Of a stretch of 64,000 nucleotides of DNA, positions 47,601 through 58,573 are shown piece by piece. Source of the stretch: Aptenodytes patagonicus (Eukaryota; Chordata; Aves; Sphenisciformes; Spheniscidae); assembly GCF_965638725.1 (NCBI RefSeq), contig NC_134952.1, positions 59,560,065 to 59,624,064 on the forward strand. The letters are read 5' to 3'. Position numbers and translations under genes: made by a program. The stretch's first letter is position 1; each line of letters starts with the position of its first letter. The notes beneath the pieces were generated by a model, which worked only from the letters and a program-made list of their open reading frames with translations, ran no database searches and was not told the DNA's origin.

Positions 47601-50600
47601 AAGAGGTTGTAAAAGGTAAAATGTTTCTGACAACTATTTGAAGTCCTTATTTCTCTGAAGATGACAAGAGGGCTAATGGGTTCCTTACAGCTGATGTTGC
47701 AATTCTTTCCTCTTTGCAATTTAGGGTGAGATTTGTAAAAGCCTTTTGTTTCAGTTGGAACTTAGTGATGTTTTCCAGAATGTCCAAGCAGGTGAGGCAT
47801 CTAACTTCCAATGATTTCTTTTCAGCACTGAAATGCCTCTCAGAACTTAAAGAAGTATTTATGGAAGAGCCTGGTTTTAGGGGTCCTAGTTTTATTTAAA
47901 TCTTGAATTTCATTTTCAAAAGAATGGGGACTATTAGAAGAGAACTGGTGTGGATTTTAATGACAAGTTCCCCCCCCCGCCCCGCTCCAGTTCTTGAGAG
48001 AACGTGAAAGAAAACAGCAATTTTCAGCCTTTTCCTTCTGTTTGCTGTTTATCTGCTTTCTTGAACACAGAATCAGTTGCAGGAACAAAACTCTGCTCAT
48101 GTTGCTAATTATTAATTTCAGGCAGTAGCAATCAGACTGTACTTCTAACAGTCAAAAAATACTGCCTTCCGATTTCTTCACCCTCCCACTTCACTTTCTT
48201 TTGAGCCAAAGGGTTATCACAACTGCTTATGGATGGATTTCTGGGTGCTATCATGACATTACTGTCAGAGAACGAGCAGCAAAAGTTAAGCACCCAAATA
48301 ATGTTTTAAGTGCCTAAAAAAACTTGTGTGAGTCCTTTGAGGAAGGAGCATGGGTGAAATAGGCTACAGGGAAATATTTCATTGAGAGCGAGCTGATTTG
48401 AATGAGGCTGTGGATTCTAAAATCCAGTCAGGGTGCTTTTAGGAAAATGGCAGTGTCTCTGAAGAGTGAGATCTACAATAAGCATTTAAGTAGTTTACTT
48501 TAGGAGACAGAAGATACTTAGTGAATTCAGTTTATTCAGTACTAGAGAGATGAGGTTTTTAAAGTGGTAAATTTTTCTTTTAAAAGGAGGGAGAATATGG
48601 GGGGGGGAGATGCTGTTAATTTCACATAAGTGGTTTTCCTAATACCATCTTTTTTATTTCTTTAAACAAAAGCATTAATTGGAACTGAGGAAGAAGTCTT
48701 TCTCAGAGACTTGGCATTTTATTTTTGGCTAAGACTGAAAGCTATTGTTGCCTAAGTTGACACTAAACTGGCAAATCTATGAACTGAAGCCAGTATTGTT
48801 ACTTGGATCTAAATTTGTAAGGACATTTGGTTGTCTTAGAATAAAAGTTGAGCATATAGTTTACCTTAAGGGCAGAGTTATACTCTAAAGATTATTTGCA
48901 CAGGTTTACAGCTGAAAACGTTGCTTAGCTTATTGACATGTGACGTTTAAAGTAGCATGTTGGTGGAAGGGAAGAATAATGGCAAATGATGATGAATGTG
49001 TCAAATGGTCATACAATAGACATGATCTTCACCCGCAGGCTCACTGCTTTTTGGCAAAGGGCAGAGCTTTTCTACAGTGGCAGCTAACATTACAAGGAGG
49101 AAAGTTTCCAGTGAAGACTATGATTTTGAAAAATTGCTTTTATTGTGTTTTTAGGGAATGAACTGTTTCAGTGACAGATAAGACTGGGCTTAGCTATGGC
49201 TGGTATCAGTTTGATTTAGAATTTCATTTTAAGTCATGTTATGAGAGTAGTGCAAACCCGCAGGCACTCAGCTCAACTTACAACTGATTTATATTGAAAT
49301 TGGGAATTAAAATCTAAAAATCAATCTAAATAATTAAATTAAATCAGTCTAAACAAAGGCAGTGCCTGTACAGCAGGCTATCCTGATTTAAGTATAGCAG
49401 TTTGCTAAGGCTTGCTTGCCCACAAAGCTTGCTTTCTTTTAACTAATATTCCATGTAAGTTTCTGGCGACTGGCAGGGAAGGAGAGCCACTTTCTCTGCC
49501 TTCTGCATGGAAGGAAGTTCTTTTGGAGAACTTGCTGGATCTGCTGAGGAAGAAAGAGAGAAGTATCAAAATTTGATATTTGATATGGCAGCTGGAAATC
49601 CAGCATGTGTTAAAGGATTTTAGATACCTTTGAACAGAACTGATTTCAAGATGTGAATTAGCAAGGACATTCTTCAACCCCAACTAGTGTATGCTCCAAA
49701 GAACTTTGCAGGCTTTCCTGTCCTGTTTAGGAGTTGTCATGTCTATAAATTACCCAATTTAACTAAGTATTGGCCATAATGTCTGAAAAAAAAAAAGGAT
49801 GAAATTTGGTGAAGGGACAGGTGAGAAAGTGCTGCCTAGTCTTCAGTGTTCAGCAGTCATAGTAGTGGTGGGTAGCTGGGACTGGTGTTATACTTTCCAT
49901 TTCGTCTTTTCTGTGAGCTGCTAATTCTGCTTCTCTGGGATCATGGAAGGGTAATACTACAGTAGTGCACAATAGAAAATAGTTCAGGTGAAATACTTAA
50001 ATCCACACCCATCAACTTACTCTGTTCTCTTACTATTCTCTGAGTTGTTACCATTGCCTCTGGAAGTGAGGTAACTCCCAAACAAAAATGACAAGGGGTT
50101 AAGCTAGTGAGACAGCTGTTGGAGTAAGATGATCTGAAGAATTCTTCAAACGTTGGTTGATAAATACAATATATTCCATGTTTATATAATTGTGTGGTAG
50201 CAGTTATAATAACTATACCCGTAGTGTAGTTGTATGCATCTCATTTAAGATATCCCTTAATTCTTCTGTCTGTGGTTTACGCTAGTTATATATAATAGTA
50301 TCTGATCCTCACAACATACCTGTGAGCTAAGGAAGTACCATCCTTGGAATGCATTTGGGGAACAGATTCAGGAAAATTCTTCCTTAAATTGACTTGAAAA
50401 TAGCCTTTTCACCCATTCTTTCTTCAAGTGGTATTTATTTCCAAACTGGACTGAATGAAGATACAGTATAGGTGGTAGACCTCTGCTAGATTTAAATCCA
50501 TCTTTTTATGTTCATAGGAAATCCAGCATCAGGTCATTGGAAAGGGGAGACGGCTTCCCAGTGGGCGAGAGCACTTAGCAGTGCTGTTCCATCAGCAGGG

Positions 50601-53600
50601 AAGCCCCAGCTGCCCTTGAGGACAGGGCAGGAGCAGAGGGGTCAGTCAAACACAGGAGAGAAGTGGGAGGACGGAGAAACCCTAGGGCAGGATTGAAATC
50701 GAATGAACCAGAGGACGAAGGGAATAAACTACTTGGATATTGAGAAATTGCTTGCTATTCTGTTTCAGTATGTAATTTCAGTAAATTCATACTTTAAAAA
50801 AAAAAAAGGTGGGGAGTAACTGCTTTAGAATACCAGCATAGGCAGAGCTAGACTGCTCAGTGGTTAATTGAGTGCTGCGAGTAGTTTTATTTCTGAGTCA
50901 TGCAGTTATACCAGTCCCACACAAAGGGAAACTTTTAGACCATATGTCAAAATCTTCCTTATACAATCTGAATTTTTGAACAGTGACTAAAACCACTCAT
51001 TGTTAAATTTGTTAAGGGACCTTAGATTAAGGTGTTTTGACTGTGAATTCTTTCAGGACATTGTACTAAAAAGTTGGGTAGAGTTTGAGCTAGTAGGTTT
51101 TTACAGGAAAAAAGCAGTGGGCATTCTGTGATTCCTCAGGCATGGTTTGTTTGCAAATATGATTACTGCCTATCTAATTTAGGATTGAATGGAGAGGAAG
51201 AAGTTGTTGCTGATGACGTTGGTCATAACAAAATAAAACAGATTTCACAGGAGAAGAGTAAGAAGGAAACTTATTTCAGGGTAGCAAAAGCAGCAACTAG
51301 ATTTTAAGAATCTTGTCCACCTCAGGCTTTGAAACTTCGTCTCAGTCAAGGGGTGTAGCCACTGCCATGTTCTGGTGTGTACTGCCGCCTCTTTTATTAC
51401 CCAGCACTTCACTTTCACAGGCAGGTGCTGAGAAAACCTAACCCTTACATAGCATTTTGCTTTGTCAAGATCTGAGTCCTTGTTTCTGTGGCTTGTTCTC
51501 TCCTAAAAGAAGACACAGAGATGGCCCTACCTCAGTCTAGTCAATATCCTGCAGGATTTTTTAGCCGGTTTTCTTAGCTGTAGGAAATTAGTCCAAATTC
51601 AGAGAGTTGCCTCTCCAAATAAGTGTCTTGACCATCATTAAGTTGTGGAGTATGTTATTTAGTTACCTTTTCTCAGCACAGTGAACAGGACAGACCAGTT
51701 CTTGGGTGAGTTGCTCTTCTGGTATGAGGCAGATGGAAATTTTTCTCCTAGCTCTGCTGGTTCGTGTTGGTTTTCCATAGCTGAGAGCAATGAACAAACC
51801 TGTCACTTATTTATATGTGTCAGGTTTCTGAGAGGTGGGATGGGTGAGTTTATCAAAATGTGTTTTGTAGAAAATCATTCACAGGAAGAAAACCTTAGTA
51901 TCCCAGACCAGTGAAGCAGTGACTATTCTCTCAGCCAAGCAGACGCTGCTTCTGTGGCTTAGTGAAGTTATGGTTGTTGCAGGAGGAGTGCGCCAGCCAT
52001 AGAAGATGTCATCTAAAGCCCATGGCCTGAAGGTAGGAGTATTTACCTGGATGGGGAGCAGAATTTTAGTCCTTGCTTTGACCTGGCTGAAAGCTGGTGG
52101 TTAGGTTCATTTCCCGTATTTCTGGCAGATGTGTCCCTTTTCCTGGGGCTGCAGGTGCTTGTTTGCTTGCTTGCTTTCTAAAGCTGATCTTTGTATCCGT
52201 GAGGAGACTCACAGGGTAAATTCATACATGAATCCAGAGGTTCTCTTCCTGGCCTGTCATGTGGAAAAATGAATGTGTTCAGGCACACTTTCTAGGTTTT
52301 TGGCTTCATCTCAGAATGTCTGTGTTTACAGCAGGCCATTTTCCTGTTACAGCTGCTCTCCTTTTGGCTAACTTCCTTCTTAGCCCAGTAGTTTTGTCAC
52401 TGACCCAACTTAGGAGAAATGTGTTCATAGCTGACAGGCTTCTGGCTATTTGTGGAGTCGCTTCTTTCCCCCGTAATGTTCTACTTTGTATTGGGTCCTT
52501 ATGCTGGAGGGGAGCCTGCCTGGCATGTTAGTCCCCTTGTGAATGCAAGGGAACAAACTGCAGTTACGTTACTGGAGAGGTTACTGGGCATTTCTTAGTC
52601 TCTGCAGTGTCCTTCATTTTCTGCCTGTCTTGCTTTAGCCTAATTAGCCGCCATGTAGATCAGAGCAGGAGGCCACCAGGAAACGGAACGGTTGCTTCAA
52701 AGCCTTGTGCACTGTTGTGGTTTCAAAGGGGTGCAGATGACTGATGCTCTGGATTCTGCTGTCCTACAGCCTGCAGCACAGATTGGGTCCTTAAGGTCCC
52801 ACATTTGCTGCAAATTGACCTAACCATCGAGCTATCACTTGTACAACTTACTTACCGCCTTTTCTGTTAGCTAATCCAAAGCGGAAACTACAACAGAAGA
52901 TAATTCTCTAGAGCTGGCGAGTGCCTATAAGCACAACTAGTGAATCTGTCATCACTTGCTGTGTGAGAAGCCAAAGTTGGCCTGGGGCATTGTTCTTTTA
53001 TGTAACGGAGGGGAAGTGGCTCTGGTCCAGGTGATCCAGAAGCCTGAGGAGCCAGAGCATCCTGTGATGTAGGCCTGATTAGCTGTAAATAACCCTGGCT
53101 CAACTGCCCTGTTCTGTGTCTTTGCCCTTTGCTGTCTTTTCGGGGAGGGGGAGGGCGAAGGACGTGTGTTTCCTAGCTACTAGGTTATCTCCTGTGTTTA
53201 TGTATGGGAGTACCTGTACCGTGATCTGTGCAGAACTGGTTTTGGCGCATGCATGGAATGAAGTATGGAGGGAGAGAGTGGGTTTATGAATGCTTGTACA
53301 GAAGCATCTGGATAATTAACTCAGCCATTAGGTAGGAGCATTTAAATCCTTAAAGACATTTTCTGTGGGAAATACAGGGTAATCATCTCCTCAGGCACCC
53401 AAGAGACATGGTTAGATACTGACTTCTGCCTTAATTGCACATCAGGAATTTAGGTGTCGTTTTTCAGTCTCACTTGGAATAATTTATTCGGTATGACAAG
53501 GATTTAAACCTAGTCTTACTGCCAGGGTAACACCATCATCGCTAGGCCACTTTTACTAGCTCATCTGTCTCCACTGACAAGCTGGTGCAGTACAGTGAGG

Positions 53601-55544
53601 GCCCAGGTCAGTTTGCTCTTTCAGTGCCACAGGAACAAATGCTGATCAGCAGTGGGGGGCAGGGGCGGACACTGACCCAAGTCACAGAGGGTATTCCAGG
53701 ATAGCGGGGTTACTCTGTTTCAGGTGCTCTCATGGGAGCATCCTAAGCCTTGCATATTAGTTAACCTTTCCCATAGTTGCTATATGTGAAAGGTCTTTGA
53801 TCTATGAATGAGCCCAACACATGGTCCTTGCTCACTGTATGTTAACAGCAGAGATGTTATTTTTAGCTCCTGAATTCTTTTTCTCCTTCACTATTAAAAC
53901 TGAAAGACCTTTCGTCCTTAAGACAGGCAACTGTTCACTACGTAGTGTATTTGGGACAACGTGCTACATAAGGCTAACACCTCTATTGGGAACAATTTTT
54001 TTTGCAAAATGGGTGAGTGGCTTTTTAAATAGCCATTAAAAAACCTAAATAAACCTAAATAAAGTAGTTGCATTTTAAAAAGTTTTAAAAAGAACTGTTA
54101 TCTTTGGAACATGTAATTTAGAGAACTCGCTGCAGTAATCCTTGATTTAGAACAATTACTGCACTAAAGTACTTGCTTTTTTTCCTTTAAAAACAAAAAC
54201 AAAAAACCCAAAACCAAACCCTAAACCAAAAACCAGACAGGTTTCCAGCAAAGGCTGGGATAATTGACTGGAATGGAAACGTAGCCAAGTCTTGCAAAAC
54301 TCCAGTATACAGTTGCTATTCTCTCAGAGGTCTTTTCTTCCGCCATCTGAGAGCGTTCCCTTGCCTGGTCAATTGTTTTGCTTTTTTTAATGTAATCACT
54401 AGTTGCTAGAAATAAACACTGCAAGGACTAATATGCTGGTTACATTCTTACAATTGGGTTTGTGTGCAGTGCATGCTGGTTTAAGAGGAAGCTGTTTTAT
54501 AACATTTTTAATTACGAAATTTCTTATGCAACAGAGTTGAAGGGTCAGTTTCTAAACAATCGAATCGCAAAGCTTCCTTAGGCAGTAACTCACCTATGTA
54601 ATTTCTTGTAGCTCAAGCTTGACTCAGTCCAGTCTCACACCAAACAAGATTCAGGAGCTAGAATACAAGGTATGCTGATGCAATGTACGGTTCATAATAT
54701 TTCTTTTGCAGTGGTGCTTACAAACCATTGGAATAGTTTATCTATGGCTACAGTGGTTTTTTTCCTTTTGAAGTCTTTTAGTAGAAGTCAGGCAGCTGTG
54801 TCTGTTTTCCAAAGCTGTGGAATACCAGTCCCTAAACAAAAGGGGAAAGGTGTCAGAGAAGTTGCTGGTAGTGTTTGGGGCTTGAAAGACTCAAAATGCC
54901 TGTGTATTCAGTTTTGAAGCATGCAGAGGAGCTGCTTGCTGTTGCAGGAACGTCTCATGGGGGCACCATTGGCAGTAGGCAGGCCGTGCTGGCTCTCTGG
55001 ATCTGACACCATGAAACCAGGCCCTCCGCAGCTGATTCTGCAGCCAGCTCCAGTCCCTGACTGCGGGATAATTTATACAGCTATAAGAAATTTAACTAGT
55101 CTCCTACCCCTTGTGTGGGCACGGACTGCATCCAGAAAGAAGGGAATCCATATTTCTAATCATCAGCTTAAAACCACTGCTGCGTTCGCTAAGATTTTAG
55201 TAGGAAACTGAAGACAGAGGGAGGGATCACAGACCCTGGTACTTCCACTTGGGCCAAATCTAACTGAGAAGCATAAGGGAGCACCGAGCCTGCCCACTCC
55301 TTACTCCTGGTATGAAAACAAGACAAGAGACTTCTGCTCTCTTTAGGAAGAAAAGGAAAGTAATCTTCCAAAATGACTTTACTTCAGGTGAGCAAACAGC
55401 CGAACAGACACATTGCATTTCCTACAAGGGAAGACTGAGCTGAAAGTCTGCAGCCTTAGAAGTGACTGTGCCTTCCTGGGCTTGCTTCTACCTTTGAGGG
55501 ATTCTACTCCATCAAGCATGAGTCATTCTAATTTTTTTTTAAGC
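41601..55544. other. HADH-LEF1 tail-to-tail intergenic region
   Basis: About 14 kb of AT-rich sequence between two converging 3' ends. I found no exon-like coding block, no clear CR1 or LTR copy, and only simple-sequence runs: a C-rich run near 47.97 kb, a G run near 48.60 kb, A runs near 49.79 and 50.80 kb, and an A/C-rich low-complexity stretch near 54.19-54.24 kb. Regulatory elements for LEF1 may lie here but cannot be recognised from a single sequence. Confidence 0.6.
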
Positions 55545-56598
55545 CAGACAATTGACTTTAGTTTTATTACAAAGCTTTTATTAAAAAACAAATGCTCAGC
55601 ACATTAACTCAAACTGGAATGACAAAAAAAAAAAATCGGTTGACAGTATTTTTGGCAAAGGCTGTGCCTTACTATTTTAAAAAATGGGTACATCAATGCT
55701 CATTTCAACAACTGGCATAAAATCCCACTAACAGGCTAACAAAAACAGATACAAATACAGAACAATTGAAGTAATAATTCAAGTGCTGGGCTTTTTACAA
55801 GGAGAAGGGGAATGGGTGAGAAGGAGAACTCACTGCAGTCAGATTTGTTGGATGTATTGCTTATGTTTACAGAGTAGATGATGCAAGACTGACGTGTCTA
55901 CTGACCAGCTGACTGTTGTTACATTTATTTAGTTCTATAGGACACTGTATTATATAGACTGAGAGGCCACTATTTGTTACAAATAGTTTAACAAAAAAGC
56001 CACCTTTTTTCCATACAGGTTTTTCCTCTGGCAGAAAACAAAAAAAAAAGAAAACCCCCTTTTATTTAAAAAGTATTTCAGATTTCTGACGCTTGTTTAA
56101 AAGCTCATACCTAGTAAAATATACACCAAAGAAATTACAAACTAAAAGTTAAAATATAAAAGCATTCAAGTTTCTTAAAAAAGCTAAAACCAAAATTGAT
56201 CCTGTCGCACCATTAAATAAAAAGAAGGTTGAGTGTGTCATCCTGGTCCAGGCAAATTCCATTCCTCGATGTGCTGTATGGGGCAGCTGTGGTCTATGTT
56301 AGTCTGTTGGCTGAAGCAGGCAGAGACAGCCACGCTACTTTGTTTGCTGACTCGATACGGACACAGATGAGACGGGGGCTTAAGAGTGCAAGGCAGAGGT
56401 GGAGTAAAGACAAAAGCTGCTCTGCTGACCCAGGAGCTCATTTGCTCTATTTATATCGGGGCTGGACCTTGTGATAGTGAGGATTTTGGCAGTGATTGTC
56501 TTTATGATTCAGTGTCTCTAGCAGTGACATCAGGGTGAATGACATCCTAGACAGACTCCTTGGGGGTGGTCTGTGTGGATGAAGGACACACCTAGGGT
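55545..56598 (-). other. LEF1: LEF1 3' UTR
   Basis: About 1.05 kb on the - strand after the terminal exon stop. Several stretches resemble the mammalian LEF1 3' UTR as I remember it, notably TCACTGCTAGAGACACTGA followed by ATAAAGACAATCACTGCC just after the stop, and AAAAAGCCCAGCACTTGAAT and GCTTTGTAATAAAAC near the end. The last contains the probable poly(A) signal. Such similarity over a whole UTR suggests conserved RNA-level control, but the comparison is from memory. Confidence 0.8.
55563..55568 (-). terminator. LEF1 polyadenylation signal
   Basis: AATAAA on the - strand within GTAATAAAAC, placed as in mammalian LEF1. A second AATAAA lies about 14 bp upstream in the transcript. Cleavage is expected around 55540-55550. 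Confidence 0.75.
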
Positions 56599-56678
56599 TT
56601 AACAAGCTTCCATCTCCAGAAGGGGTCCTGGTGTCGCCGCCTTTGCTTTGCAAGTTGAGAAAGCATTTCTTTTCCCAC
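56599..56678 (-). CDS. LEF1: LEF1 terminal coding exon, alternative TCF-like C-terminal tail
   Basis: On the - strand a long polypyrimidine tract ends in ctgtag, followed at 56678 by an exon whose first two bases complete a Gly codon. It then encodes 25 residues, GKRNAFSTCK continuing to LLEMEAC, and stops at TAA (56599-56601). LEF1 is the HMG-box DNA-binding partner of beta-catenin in Wnt signalling, acting in the nucleus. This tail, with the GKR..F..CK.KAA pattern, is the one produced in LEF1/TCF proteins when the short exon carrying the usual C-terminus is skipped. When that short exon is included, this sequence is 3' UTR. Strand and position next to HADH agree with vertebrate synteny. The HMG-box and earlier exons are outside the window. 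Confidence 0.85.
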
Positions 56679-56691
56679 CTACAGGGAGGGG

Positions 56692-56758
56692 ACAGAGAGA
56701 GAGAGAGAATGATAAAGACTGTATGAAGCCTTTTTCTTTTTTTTTTTTTTTTTTTTTT
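56692..56758. repeat. GA microsatellite and poly(T) tract at the LEF1 terminal-exon acceptor
   Basis: A GA-repeat run ending at 56708 and, after a short gap, 22 T in a row (56737-56758). On the LEF1 sense strand the first is a TC repeat that forms the polypyrimidine tract before the acceptor at 56679-56680. Confidence 0.8.
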
Positions 56759-58537
56759 AATCCTTCAGAGAAGCTGGTGATGGGTCACTGTAACTCTGTG
56801 ACACAACTGCATTAGTGGAATGTGTCCTTTGCAATGTCAAAGTTAAGTGCAGAGTATTGCTATTTGCTCTTGCTTGAAGTTTGCAAGAATATTTATGAAG
56901 AGTACTTTGGATTGTAAATAGAAGTCCACACCAACTAGAAAGGTGGGGGTTTAAGCTATTTAGACATTCAACATATTACAGAAGTAATTCCCTTTTGTAG
57001 TGGATTTAATTTATCGACAATATTTGACCCAAATATCTCTTACAAAACTAGACATCCTCAGGCTCTAGTACTACAGTAGTTGAGGTCAATTAAACTGTTA
57101 CTTCAGAGCCTCGAGCTCTACTCCCTGCAGAAACAAAGAAATGCTGTCTTCTGTAAGCAGCTGGGTAGAGGAACGTGGTAGGTGAGGCTTGTGTGAACAC
57201 TGACCCTACCATGCATCCACACGACTGGGGACGATTCGTTCTGCTCTTCAGTGGGGTAGGGTACATCTTCCAGTTGCATAAGACCCATGGGCCTCTTACC
57301 TAGCGGTAAAGTTCACTACGATCTTGGAAGAATTTATGTTCTTATAGCATGTGAAAAGGCCAACAGTGCAAGCCTTACAGGTATTGCTCATCCACAGAGG
57401 AACAGTTCTTCATCATTAGGTCTCTGGGTTACATCAGCTGACTTACGCAATTGCTAACTCAACCATCACCCCTGCCCTTCTGACCCAGACAACTGGGTTA
57501 TAACAGGGACTCCACCCAAAGACTGTCTAATGAGTCAGGCGTTTTTCCACAGATGGACACATGCTCTCCAGTAATGGTCTCAGGATTATTGGTATCTCAA
57601 AAAATCTACATTAAATGCTAGGCCTCCCGGTACTACTCAGCTGCCAAACAAGTAGAGGGTTCAATGAGCAGACCTTCTGAGAATGACCAGAATTAGCACA
57701 GGAATGCAGTTCAGTGGAGAAGGCGAGTGAATTTTCACCAGAAGAAACACAAAATGCTTAGTCACGCAAAGAAGATACGCTGCCAGCACCTTGAATCACG
57801 CAAGACAAGACAGAACAAGTTTATGAAGAAATGGTTTAAACCACAAGTCAAACTTACGTTAGACTAATCATAATAGATAGACTGCTTGAGCCTGTAAGAG
57901 CCACAAGCAGAATTAATCAGCAAATATTACAGCAGCAGTATTTAAACCAGGGCCATTTGTAACTGGGCACCCACCTCCCATCTGCTGCAGCTTCCGTGTA
58001 AGCCATTACAATGCAAAGCGTTTTGCCTGTACTGGTTTAGTACAGCTCCTGAATAAGGAGTTACACAGGCTAATGTACTCCAGGGTAGAAAGCCTCCAAA
58101 ACTGACTTTAGTGAGCTCAAGCTGAGGCCCCAAAATCTTACTAAACAAGTTGGCTCCTCATCAGAGGCCACCCACATGACCATTGTTTTAGTAGAAAGGA
58201 AAGTTGAGGACACTGAAGAAGTTCAGCTGCAGACTAAGTAAGGTAGAAAGAACAAGCACAAATTTATATCAAACTGTCCCGTATGGCTTTAATTTGAAGG
58301 ACACTCTCCCCTCACCCAAATACCACCATCCCTGATACATAATGAATAATTTTCACCTGCTGCTGGTAGCCACAAAAGGACATTTAAAGCCAGTGTAGCC
58401 TCTTAAACAGCACAGCTGAAAGTCCACTGGCAAACCAGTGGTTTCAACAGAGGTGGTCTGTATTGACTAATTCAGTTCCTATTTCCTCATAAAACCAGCC
58501 CAAGACCCAACTAAAAAAAGCCTTCTGAGCTTCCTGC

Positions 58538-58541
<4 letters not shown>

Positions 58542-58569
<28 letters not shown>
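58542..58569. repeat. Poly(T) run of 28
   Basis: A homopolymer of 28 T on +, A on the LEF1 sense strand. No recognisable retroelement is attached. Confidence 0.85.

Positions 58570-58573
<4 letters not shown>

Noticed and set aside
54190-54240. Interstitial telomere-like A/C-rich stretch containing ccctaaacc
   Set aside because: Only one partial match to the telomere unit in a low-complexity A/C run; similar runs occur near 22.5, 31.3 and 60.65 kb.
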